This document shows, piece by piece, positions 8,788 to 17,900 of a stretch of 23,067 bases of DNA. The notes beneath the pieces are model-generated. The model did no database searches and had not been told where the DNA came from. It saw only the letters and a program-made list of their open reading frames with translations. Position 1 is the first letter of the stretch. Every line of letters starts with the position of its first letter. This stretch comes from Tritrichomonas musculus (Eukaryota > Parabasalia > Tritrichomonadida > Tritrichomonadidae), in NCBI GenBank assembly GCA_039105265.1, contig JAPFFF010000422.1:1-23067 (forward strand). Direction: 5' to 3'. Both the position numbers and the translations under genes were made by a program.

Positions 8788-9037
8788 GGGTGCACTTTAA
8801 ACGGTCGCCATGAAAAATATAAATATCTTTACATATATAATGAATTAATTGCCATAAATAGAATATTTATTTGTTATTCTTTTTATATTAATTATTAAAA
8901 GAGTTTAATGCCAATATATGAAATATTACAAAAATAAAATATTCAAATTTCATGTAAAATCAAAAATTTGAAAATTCGCTCTTTAAAAATCTTTGTAATC
9001 CGATATACATTAACATATTAAAATTTGAGAGAATAAG

Positions 9038-9687
9038 GTTTAAATCATAAGCCCCTCTATTAAAAATAAAGATTTTAAAAAATATTAAAATATACGTTAG
9101 ATAGTTATCTATTTTTAGAAGGTAATGTTAACCAAAATCATAAACGTACGAAAAATTATAAAATCACTGCAAACTTTTTTGTGATGAATAAAAAAAAATT
9201 AGATTCAATTTATCATATTTACCATCACTTCAACGACAAATATCACGTTCGTTCTCGTAAAACCACACAAAAAAAAGATATCAAATATTGATGCTGAAAA
9301 CTTTTTTTGATAAAACTTTGTAAATCAGCATATTTTTATATTATAATTAATTTGTTATAATTATGAGAAAATACATTAAGTAGATATTGCTGAGAAGAAA
9401 AATTTGAAAAAAAACGTATTTGCTTTATAAGTTTTTTTATAGTTTATTTAATCAAATGTAATATTGACAAATCGATTTAATATTAATTAAAGTTTTCTTT
9501 TAGTATAAAAGAACTATTTTTCGTGCTGATGATTGTCGAAATATGATGTCAATCAGCATGTCAAAAATAATATTTTTAAGCTTACTCTCTTTACATCTCT
9601 TCTAAATTTCGCATAACTTTAATAAAAAGGTAAAAATTAAGCAAAATATTAAGGCATAAAGGTCTCTATTCAAAATAAATGATACAA
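9038..9687 (+). repeat. Left arm of the 650-bp inverted repeat
   Basis: The arm is matched, almost base for base, by the reverse complement of 9985-10635. The few differences include one base near the outer end (CATAAG against CATGAG) and small changes at the inner end. The near identity implies a recent insertion or ongoing homogenisation. Confidence 0.92.
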
Positions 9688-10629
9688 AATTTTAACATCA
9701 AAATTATATTTATTTTAATAGTATCATTCAACATTTATATATTTTTCTGCATTTATATCTTCGTATTATTCAATATTTTTAGCATCAACTTTTTTATCCT
9801 CTTCTTCATCTTTTTTTGATTCTTTTTTTTTTTTCCGCCATTTTTTTGTTATTAAAAGTTTAATCAAAATCTTATTTGAAATAAAATTTATCATAAATTT
9901 CCTCTTTAATTCTATTTTAATATCATCGATACATGATGAATCATATAATTTATTTATGTAAAACGTCGTTTTGGTGTAAAAAAATTGAATCATTTTATTT
10001 TGAATAGAGGCCTTTATGCCTTAATATTTTGCTTAATTTTTACCTTTTTATTAAAGTTATGCGAAATTTAGAAGAGATGTAAAGAGAGTAAGCTTAAAAA
10101 TATTATTTTTGACATGCTGATTGACATCATATTTCGACAATCATCAGCACGAAAAATAGTTCTTTTATACTAAAAGAAAACTTTAATTAATATTAAATCG
10201 ATTTGTCAATATTACATTTGATTAAATAAACTATAAAAAAACTTATAAAGCAAATACGTTTTTTTTCAAATTTTTCTTCTCAGCAATATCTACTTAATGT
10301 ATTTTCTCATAATTATAACAAATTAATTATAATATAAAAATATGCTGATTTACAAAGTTTTATCAAAAAAAGTTTTCAGCATCAATATTTGATATCTTTT
10401 TTTTGTGTGGTTTTACGAGAACGAACGTGATATTTGTCGTTGAAGTGATGGTAAATATGATAAATTGAATCTAATTTTTTTTTATTCATCACAAAAAAGT
10501 TTGCAGTGATTTTATAATTTTTCGTACGTTTATGATTTTGGTTAACATTACCTTCTAAAAATAGATAACTATCTAACGTATATTTTAATATTTTTTAAAA
10601 TCTTTATTTTTAATAGAGGGGCTCATGAT
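9044..10629. mobile_element. Fold-back element with 650-bp arms, nested in the TTAA-flanked element
   Basis: Two near-identical 650-bp arms face each other around a loop of about 300 bp. The outer ends read TCATRAGCCCCTCTATT inward, and both sides carry TTTAAA (9039-9044 and 10629-10634). A TTAA or TTTAAA duplication is therefore likely, although the palindrome makes the exact border ambiguous. The outer start of each arm (CTCTATTAAAAATAAA) is repeated in direct orientation at its inner end (CTCTATTCAAAATAAA, near 9665). No transposase is present, so this is a non-autonomous fold-back type DNA element. Confidence 0.8.
9766..9993 (-). CDS. Low-confidence 75-codon ORF in the fold-back loop
   Basis: This ORF occupies most of the loop between the arms. 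It reads MIQFFYTKTTFYINKLYD and ends in a low-complexity Lys/Glu/Asp tail (KKKKESKKDEEEDKK). It shows no transposase motif or zinc finger. The tail reflects simple A/G-rich DNA, so the ORF may be chance. Its only notable point is that it fills the sole unique part of an otherwise palindromic element. Confidence 0.2.
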   Translation of the reverse strand: MIQFFYTKTTFYINKLYDSSCIDDIKIELKRKFMINFISNKILIKLLITKKWRKKKKESKKDEEEDKKVDAKNIE

Positions 10630-10635
10630 TTAAAC
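9985..10635 (-). repeat. Right arm of the 650-bp inverted repeat
   Basis: This is the reverse-complement partner of 9038-9687. Hundreds of bases match without visible change across most of the arm. Confidence 0.92.
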
Positions 10636-10898
10636 TTTAATTTCTTATTATATTTAAATAAACAATAATAATAATCATATAAAAATGTATTTACTAAAAT
10701 TTTTAAAGATATCATATCTACATCTGCATTTCCACATGATTTTCGCTTTACATAATCCCAAAATGCTTATTATAGTTTGTGTGTTTGCAATAATTACAAT
10801 ATTTTAAAAATAATTGCTTATATTTACCAAAATCAAGCATTTTTATAGTGTTATGATATGACCATTTAACCTCTCAAATCAGTGGAGTACACCCTTAA

Positions 10899-11124
10899 GA
10901 CAGCTCAATAGATGAGATAAAAAATGATTTCCGAAAAATAAAAAGTACAGTCAACGATATCATCGACTATCTAAATGGAAATAAAAAACAATAAAAATTT
11001 TAAGAAAAATTGAAGTATTTTTATTTACTTATCTTCTTTTGGTTTTTCTTTTTTTGTATCATCATTCTTTTGGTCCTTGATAGGCAAGAAGTCTTGAATA
11101 ACTTCATTTAGGTTAATGTTGCGG
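10899..11124. other. Viral flank between two inserts: plus-strand remnant and minus-strand gene end
   Basis: Plus-strand 10,899-10,994 has coding-like sequence with coiled-coil spacing (IDEIKNDFRKIK, VNDIIDYLNGN) directly beyond the TTAA element, so it is viral flank. On the minus strand, 11,025-11,124 encodes the C-terminal end of another protein (NLNEVIQDFLPIK followed by a KKEKPKEDK tail) that stops at 11,025. The two converge. The minus-strand piece is cut at about 11,124 by the large non-viral block. Its tail resembles the KEKPK-containing tail of the gene at 18,868. Confidence 0.5.
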
Positions 11125-11603
11125 ATAAGCCCAATAGTATTTTAAAAAATAGCCCAAACATCCCAATTTTTTTATAAAAATGCCCCAAAAAAATGTAACC
11201 ATTTTATTAAGAAAACGATATTATATATATAAATATCATTTTATTTTTTTAAAATAGTGTCAATATATCATCAATATGTCTAATTATGATACACTTCCAA
11301 TCAAAGCTTTGTTTATCAAATTTTAAATATCATATAATATTATTTTATTTAAATGAGTGTTAATTTGGTCTATTTAGTACAATTGCTAAAATTTTAAAAA
11401 TACATTAGGTTCGAAACAAGTTAGATTAATTTTTTTATTTATCGAAATAAATAGTTAGCCATGTGAATATGGTTAGGAATAAATTGTAAAAAATAATGGA
11501 TTTAAATAATATATTTAAAAAAACTTAGAAAAAATATCAAACTTGGAAATTTTAATAAAATTATCTTTTTTATTCATTATATTTATATCAGATTCATTTA
11601 TTA

Positions 11604-11804
11604 TTAGGCTGGAACCAATTGACAAACATGTAGTTTGTTATTTTGTAAATTTGTTTTCAAAATATCAACTCTAGTATGATAACAGCATTTGTATTTAATT
11701 CCGTTTTGATTTGTATAATAACATTGGCAAGCAACTTGCTTTGAGGCACATTTTGGGTCCTTGTAAATCAAATAAGGTCTAGGATCACCAGCAAAGTAGG
11801 TCAT
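11604..11804 (-). CDS. Standalone BED-like zinc-finger ORF, 66 residues
   Basis: The protein starts MTYFAGDPRPYLIYKDP and clearly resembles the N-terminus of the hAT transposase gene 1.8 kb upstream (MMYFEGDPRPYLRFKKNP). It has the same Cys/His arrangement: a CxC pair, a later Cys pair and a closing HVC. It ends immediately after this domain, so it is a zinc-binding module without a catalytic domain. It could be a decayed second transposase copy or a small DNA-binding accessory protein of the transposon. It is on the same strand as the transposase and starts 149 nt downstream of its end. Confidence 0.55.
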   Translation of the reverse strand: MTYFAGDPRPYLIYKDPKCASKQVACQCYYTNQNGIKYKCCYHTRVDILKTNLQNNKLHVCQLVPA

Positions 11805-11952
11805 GATTAAAAATGTTTTACTCTTTTCAAATATTGAATGGAATTGGTCTTATAAACATTGATCGTCTAATTTTTTCTCAAAAAGAAGGATATAAAATAT
11901 TAATGTTTTATTATCAAAATAATATATATATAAATTTTGTAGAGAAAATTAT
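11805..11952. other. Spacer between the transposase end and the BED-like ORF
   Basis: AT-rich spacer of 148 nt with no ORF. It contains a short TATATATA tract near 11,924, which may serve as a TATA-like element for the ORF at 11,804. Confidence 0.3.
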
Positions 11953-13880
11953 TTAGAAATAATATTTATCTAGAAATTTTTTTGTTTGGCATCTCATATA
12001 AATAAGGCGTGCATCAATTAATTCTTTTAATGCCTTATTTCTTCTTTTTAAAATAACAAGACGTTGTAATGAAATTGCTCTTTCTGCTGAGGCTTCTGAG
12101 CAAGGAGTAGGTTCTAATCGTAAAGCTATATCAGCAAAATTTCGGAATAAAGGATCTTCCATTATGATTTCCCAATTATATGAATTACCATCAATAGTAG
12201 GTCTAAAATTGGGACATGCTTCTTTAAATGAATTTAGTAAATAGGCATCAAATTGTTTTTCAACAATTTCTTTTTCATCTTTACTATATTTAAGAATATC
12301 ACATATTTCAGATATACCAGATAAAGCTCTTTTAAAGTATGACTTTACTTCCTGTTTTGTTACTGTGATTGTAGGATCAACTTGTTGAGTTTCTTCCTGG
12401 TAAAAAGTTTCTATAGTTTTTTGTCTTATGAAATCATTTTGATTTTCATCTGTGTCTTGAGAAGAAACATTGGAATGAAATTGAAAATCTTTCAGAGTTC
12501 CTTTCTTTCTTTTGAAGCCATTTTTTCTTTTAGTAATGTCATCGAATCCTTTTGGTGTTAATATATAACTTAAAAGCCAGAGATTACCTTCTTTTGAACT
12601 AATTGTGTAATTTTTCAAAGATACATGCATTTCTCTATAAAAATTAGGATTTTTTGATAAAGTAGATGCTTCTTTCATTGCGTCAATTGCTGATTCAATG
12701 ATTTTGTAAGCACTGGATAATGGTTGGTTTGCATCTTCAAATATAAGGGTTAATTTTTTTAAAATCATTAGCATATTCTGCAAATCAATCATATCTTCAG
12801 TAATAAGTGGATGATTTTGTGATTGAAGATATTGATTAATTTCGTTTATATGTTTTTTAAAATACCTTATTATATCATAATCATAAATCCAGCGGGTTTC
12901 AATAAATGTTGGGCATTTATTAGTGAAGGTACAGTCCGAATCATTTAATACTTTAGCAATGTTTCTAATGCTTGTGACTAATTTATTAAAATTATTATCA
13001 TGTAACACAACAAACTTGTATGCATTATTGATCCTATGACAAAGACATGGAACAACAATTAACTTTTTAATCATATCATTATCTAAATGGCGCAATGAGT
13101 TATGATAAGATTCCTTGAACGCTTTTAATTGAGCGGTGTTTCCATCAACGACAACAGTAGATACCTTAACCTTAAACTTCTCTATTAGATCAAGTCCTTT
13201 AGGGATTGTATTTACATAATCTTTGGCTTTACCACCAGTCATCACCTCTGTTGTAGCAACATATTCCCCCAACTTATGTTTTGTGTCATGCAAAACGTAA
13301 TCTAAATATTGCGTTTTCAATGTTGATCCTTCATCAAGCGATAGAGAAGAATAAGAAGAAGTGAATTGTTTCATTCGTTTCCTGTTTATTTCATATGCTA
13401 AAGATATAAAACGTTGTCGAAACTTGTCTCTTTTAGGTTGAGGAAATTCGCTTGTAAATCTTTCTTCAGGATCTTTGTAGGAACGTGCAAGGCACATTCC
13501 AAATTCTGCACAACTCCTGATAAAACTATACATAGTATCTGAACATGCATTCTCTAAAGACAAATTTAAGCGGCCAACCAATATACATAATTGGTCAAAG
13601 AGTGTAATTGGTGAAACTTCATCATTATCATCTTGAGTCGCTTCTTGGGCAAAGTTTCTAATATCCTCTTGTTGTTCTGTATCACGTACCCAAGTACAAA
13701 CGTGATATTTTTTTCTTTAATAGCTTTGCGATGATGGTCAATCCTTTTTTCATAATTGCACATAAACCGATTCCCTTGCTGATCAATGAATTTGCATTTG
13801 CAACACACAGTATCTTTAGTATCGTTTGGATTCTTTTTAAAGCGCAGATATGGCCTTGGGTCTCCTTCAAAATACATCAT
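11953..13880 (-). pseudogene. hAT-superfamily transposase with N-terminal BED-like finger, one frameshift
   Basis: This DNA transposon gene begins at an ATG at 13,880 (MMYFEGDPRPYLRF) with a BED-type zinc finger (CCKCK, MCNYEKRIDHH). The frame then changes in an A7 run (coding strand, 13,708-13,714), and the next frame is open from there to 11,953. The beginning of that frame supplies the finger's closing HVC, as in the paralogue at 11,604. The body shows hAT landmarks: SLSLDEGST, VVVDGNTAQLKAF, PCLCHRINNAYK (CxxH-like) and a C-terminal dimerisation region (LRLEPTPCSEASAERA, then KALKELIDARLIY). The gene is about 640 codons, the usual size for the family. One homopolymer frameshift is the only visible defect, so it is a recently active copy or a sequencing error. 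Confidence 0.82.
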
Positions 13881-14050
13881 TTTAAAAATGAAATGATAGC
13901 ATAGAAGTCATATTGTTCATTTTCTGAAAAAGAATGACCAACGTGGTCGGTTTTTGAAACTATGATTGGCCAAATTTTAAAGAAGTTCTGCTAAATAAAT
14001 AATAAAATGTTAATTTATAGATCTTTGAATTATCATAATAAAGGTTTTTG
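13881..14050. other. Upstream region of the hAT gene
   Basis: AT-rich sequence with a short imperfect palindrome near 13,936 (GACCAACGTGGTC). No convincing hAT terminal inverted repeat or 8-bp duplication could be identified. Confidence 0.3.
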
Positions 14051-15000
14051 AGAATTATCATAATAAAAAGAATGTCAAATAACAATAATGTAACTTGTTG
14101 AGTTCAACTGTGTATACTATTGATGTTATTTATCTGATATATAAGTACTTGTATTATATAAAATGCTTCTAAGAATTATCATAATAAAAAAGATATCAAA
14201 TAACAATAATGTAACTTGTTGAGTACAACTGTGTATACTATTGATGTTATTTATCTGATATATAAGTACTTGTATTATATAAAATGCTTCTAAGAATTAT
14301 CATAATAAAAAAGATATCAAATAACAATGATGTAACTTGTTGAGTACAACTGTGTATACTATTGATGTTATTTATCTGATATATAAGTACTTGTATTATA
14401 TAAAATGCTTCTAAGAATTATCATAATAAAAAAGATATCAAATAACAATAATGTAACTTGTTGAGTACAACTGTGTATACTATTGATGTTATTTATCTGA
14501 TATATAAGTACTTGTATTATATAAAATGCTTCTAAGAATTATCATAATAAAAAAGATATCAAATAACAATAATGTAACTTGTTGAGTACAACTGTGTATA
14601 CTATTGATGTTATTTATCTGATATATAAGTACTTGTATTATATAAAATGCTTCTAAGAATTATCATAATAAAAAAGATATCAAATAACAATGATGTAACT
14701 TGTTGAGTACAACTGTGTATACTATTGATGTTATTTATCTGATATATAAGTACTTGTATTATATAAAATGCTTCTAAGAATTATCATAATAAAAAAGATA
14801 TCAAATAACAATGATGTAACTTGTTGAGTACAACTGTGTATACTATTGATGTTATTTATCTGATATATAAGTACTTGTATTATATAAAATGCTTCTAAGA
14901 ATTATCATAATAAAAAAGATATCAAATAACAATGATGTAACTTGTTGAGTACAACTGTGTATACTATTGATGTTATTTATATACAAGTACTTGTATACTA
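14051..15000 (+). repeat. Tandem array of about eight 121-bp units
   Basis: A 121-bp unit starting AGAATTATCATAATAAA repeats at exact 121-bp steps (14,051, 14,172, 14,293, 14,414, 14,535, 14,656, 14,777 and 14,898). Copies 2-7 are almost identical and differ mainly at one A/G position (AATAATG or AATGATG). The first copy is more diverged (GTTCAAC for GTACAAC), and the last copy breaks down near 14,976. Each unit contains AAGTACTTGT, with the palindrome AAGTACTT. This is satellite-like and recently expanded. It lies directly upstream of the hAT gene. Confidence 0.92.
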
Positions 15001-16600
15001 TAAAAGTATCTCGTAACCTTTAAAAAAAAATGAAATCATTTCACAATAAATCCATTTTCTTTTCTTTTCTTTTCTTTATTTAACTTTTATTACTTTTTGA
15101 TAGATTTTGCGAACATCTAACTTTTTTTCACTTCAATTCGCAATATTAATTTTACTAAATACAAAATTACTCAAGATTAATGCTATAAAAAGAATATATT
15201 TTGGAAGGTATTCAAAAAGTTAATAAACAAATTTATCAAAAAAAAAAAAAAAAATTATAAAAAAAGCATACTATAAAAATATTAATATATTAAAAGAAAA
15301 AAATATTGATAACTATGAAAATTGAATTCAATGATCATTGAATTTTTTTTTTATTTATCGTATATAATTATTACAGTTTTAAGATTATTTTTAATGTAAA
15401 TTGATCATTTTCCATCAAAATAATATAAAAATAATAAAATAAAACATTAATTTGTTGATTTACATATATATAAATTGTAAATATAAAGATACAAACTAGA
15501 TAATTTTAACCACGATAGCTTTTAAAATAGTAAAAATTCAAAAGAAAAGAATTAAAAAAATAAAACTGTTTCAAAAAGTAAAAACAAATAAAAATCTAAA
15601 AGATTTTATTTAAAATCTAATGATAAAATATCTTTATATCTAAATTATTAAAACTACGATTTTAAGGTCTAAATTCTTTAATAAAAGAAAATCCACATTT
15701 ATAATAAAAAAGAATCTTGGTATTTTCAATTAATACCTTATTCCCACAAAAACGGATAGAATTTTTTTTACGCACTTTTTCGAAAATTTCCATTCAATTT
15801 TGAAAGGCTTCTGAAAAAGAACAAAATAAAAATATAGCAAATTAAAAACATTCTATCATTATTATTTTTATTAATATAACAATTATTCTTATCTTCATTT
15901 GATTTTTTATAAGTAAATAATCCCTTATGTATCAATTATTTCATTGATATCATTAGATTATTATATTTAAAAACAATGCTTTAACAACACTACATGAACT
16001 GTTTGAGGATTGTTAAAAACGCATTTTCTTTAATGAGTCATATAAATCTTTAAGGAAATAATACAACGATTTCATTGTTATAATGAAATTATTTGGAATG
16101 ATAAAAGCTTATTTGCCGATAAAATAGGGGAAAAAATAATTTCATTATAACAATTTATTTCTTTAGTCATTATACTGATCAAAGATTATGAAAGTGGAAA
16201 ATATGTATAACTCTCACTGGAGCATAAATGAAATTATTTCATATTTAATATGTAATTGTCTGGAATATGTAAGCAAAAGAAAGATAAAAATTTCAAAATA
16301 TGAGAAAAGTTCTGCTGAGTTCATCATATGAAATAACCGCACGTCGCGACATACAAATTTATTAAACAAGTATATTCATCGCTGAAGCTGGGCAATAAAG
16401 TGAAAAATCGTCAAGATAGAGCCTTAAAAAATAGTTGACCACAGCCATGTACGATTAAAATCCTTTCAAAAAAATTGAATTAAAAGGATTTTATGAGAAT
16501 AAAAAAACTTGAAAAAATGGATGTTATTTGTGGATTTGCAGTTATTAGAGGATTTAGTTGAATTCGTTTGCTGGAAAATTAATTGTTTTTTTTAAAAATA
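15001..16600. other. AT-rich intergenic DNA, no gene seen
   Basis: No ORF of credible length or composition was found on either strand. The stretch contains simple runs (a run of about 17 A near 15,240, TTTTC repeats near 15,058-15,075) and one perfect short inverted repeat at 16,075-16,153. It probably consists of decayed transposon DNA. Confidence 0.5.
16075..16153. repeat. Perfect 20-bp inverted repeat, MITE-like
   Basis: The sequence at 16,075-16,094 recurs as an exact reverse complement at 16,134-16,153, with a 39-nt loop. Related TGAAATTATTT sequence occurs again near 16,228. It could be the core of a small fold-back element. Confidence 0.65.
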
Positions 16601-16609
16601 TTTTTATTT

Positions 16610-16985
16610 TGTCTTTGGCCCAAAGGTAAAATATATTTGATGTTTATTTGACCTTGGTCCTTTGGGCAAATTAGCCCAAAAATAAAGTATTCAGAATCAT
16701 TGAAAATTTAAGAAGAGGGCAAGTTTTCCCAAGCCCACATTTTCTATAGTTTATTTGCCCATATAAACTATTCAATTTTTTTGGATATTTTCATGTTTTA
16801 GATATCCAAATATATATTAAAATTTAAAGAAAAAATAGTTTATGATTTAATAATGTTTAATATAATAATTATTTAGAAATAGGAGAAACTACAATACAAA
16901 AGATTTATTTTATATTCAAAAAGCCCAAAAATCATTGGGCTTGGGCCTTATATTTCAGAGCCCAGTGGAATTGGGCTATGGGCCA
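16610..16985. repeat. GCCCA-rich inverted-repeat region at the right end of the inserted block
   Basis: The region holds many GCCCA/TGGGC units. A hairpin of about 12 bp is formed by TTTGGCCCAAAGG (about 16,615) and CCTTTGGGCAAA (about 16,660). Another cluster at 16,922-16,982 has alternating GCCCA and TGGGC. The left end of the block (11,127-11,200) has similar units. This supports a transposon terminus with subterminal repeats. Confidence 0.5.
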
Positions 16986-17337
16986 CATCATTATTTAGGT
17001 AGTCTGACTCTATGTCAAAGTCGTCAAATGTATCAATATCGTCTGTTTCGAGCGTAGGACCCATTCTTTGGTTGTTGTTGTTGTTGGATTCTTCATTCTT
17101 GAAGTAAAGCTGCCAGACATCACGCCAGATAAACTTTTCTTCCTGGTCTTTGTTTTTGCTTTTGTCCTTCAGAGTCTCTTCTAAGCGGGCATAATTGTGC
17201 CTGGGAACAATTTCGATGAACTTTCTTACTATATCTTTCTTGAATCCGAAATAGTGATTCTCCCCAGCATATTGAAAGAAGAATTCTTTCTTATTATCAA
17301 AAAGCCAGTTTTTGAAGGTCTTTCCATTCTTATGCAT
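16948..17337 (-). CDS. ORF of unknown function, 129 codons; its last codons lie in inserted sequence
   Basis: The ATG at 17,337 gives MHKNGKTFKNWLFDNKKEFF. The first 85 residues look like a globular domain rich in aromatic and charged residues (QYAGENHYFGFKKDIVRKF, KFIWRDVWQLYFK). This is followed by an Asn run and an acidic stretch (DDIDTFDDFDIESDY). The final dozen residues are encoded by the GCCCA-rich end of the inserted block, so the original gene probably ended differently. It lies on the same strand as the ATPase gene, but no T-run motif precedes it. It is tentatively part of the viral set. No family is recognised. Confidence 0.4.
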   Translation of the reverse strand: MHKNGKTFKNWLFDNKKEFFFQYAGENHYFGFKKDIVRKFIEIVPRHNYARLEETLKDKSKNKDQEEKFIWRDVWQLYFKNEESNNNNNQRMGPTLETDDIDTFDDFDIESDYLNNDVAHSPIPLGSEI

Positions 17338-17369
17338 AGTATTTTAGTGATGTTAATGTCCAACTACTT

Positions 17370-17890
17370 CACCTCCTAAAATTTTTGCTCAGAAATTCCC
17401 AACACCCTCAGAAAAATATTGAATGAGTCGGCCAATCGTAAACCTTTGAAAAAAAACTTTAGATAAAACTTTTTGAATCCAAAATTTTTAAATATCGGAA
17501 CTTTTTGATTTATCTTGGTCAAATCCCAAAAATGGGATCGAAAATGGGATCGAAATCCCAAAAATGGGATCGAAAATGGGATTACCTCAAAAAGACCCTA
17601 TTTTAGCTGTTTTTTGACCTAAAAAGTGCTCAAATTAGCCTCTTTTTCTAAAAACCCCTACCCAAATATTATCCCATTTTTAATCCCATTTTTTAAAAAA
17701 AGATATATAAATATAAGATATGTGTTTTCTAAAAATAAATTATGTGAACTCTTCTATAGTTCGTATATATATATATGTTAGAAATTTTTGGGAGGGCCAA
17801 AAATGGGATCAAAAATGGGATCGAAAAAATGAGATTTGACCTATTTCCCCATACTAAATTTCCTGGGGCAAAATGACAATCCCAAAAATG
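17370..17890. repeat. Cluster of GGGATC/GGGATT short repeats, MITE-like
   Basis: The motif ATGGGATCGAAA and close variants occur repeatedly. A unit of 32 bp (from AAATCCCAAAAATGGGATCG) appears nearly twice at 17,521-17,581. Inverted versions (ATCCCATTTTTAATCCCA) lie at about 17,670-17,692, and another direct pair lies at 17,800-17,822. Both outer zones contain related CCTCC and GGGAGG sequence (17,371 and 17,790). This is a probable small transposon with subterminal repeats, inserted just downstream of the ATPase gene. The short ORFs in it are made of the repeats and are not genes. Confidence 0.55.
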
Positions 17891-17900
17891 GATTTTTGTC

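Larger units (their letters stand above)
8788..10894. mobile_element. TTAA-flanked DNA transposon (MITE-like) inserted in the viral gene
   Basis: The element is bounded by TTAA on both sides (8784-8787 and 10895-10898), which looks like a target-site duplication. Its ends are short terminal inverted repeats, GGGTGCACT on the left and GGGTGTACT when the right end is read inward. A second shared block follows a little further in (TTAAACGGTC and TTAAATGGTC). Without the nested fold-back insert the element is only about 0.5 kb and has no ORF, so it is non-autonomous. TTAA duplications are used by piggyBac, Kolobok and some Sola elements, and the superfamily cannot be settled from the ends alone. 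Confidence 0.7.
11125..16985. mobile_element. Large non-viral inserted block, bracketed by GCCCA-rich ends
   Basis: Viral coding sequence stops near 11,124 and resumes near 16,985. At the left border the sequence reads ATAAGCCCAATAG, with further GCCCA units at about 11,150-11,200. At the right border, read inward, it reads CATAGCCCAATTCC, again followed by several GCCCA units. This looks like terminal inverted repeats about 10 bp long. No clear target-site duplication could be fixed. The block contains hAT genes, a 121-bp tandem array and AT-rich spacer, so it may be one large element or a composite of several insertions. Confidence 0.45.

Noticed and set aside
9766-9993. Transposase or DNA-binding gene of the fold-back element
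   Set aside because: No catalytic or zinc-finger motif is visible; the Lys/Glu tail comes from simple sequence. It is kept only as a low-confidence ORF.
14051-15000. CRISPR-like array
   Set aside because: The whole 121-bp unit repeats with no unique spacers, no cas genes are present, and the context is eukaryotic.
15235-15260. SINE or processed-transcript poly-A tail
   Set aside because: An isolated A run in very AT-rich DNA, with no promoter boxes, body or target duplication visible upstream.
17376-17561. Minus-strand ORF of 61 codons with RSHF repeats
   Set aside because: It is made by translating the GGGATC repeat cluster.
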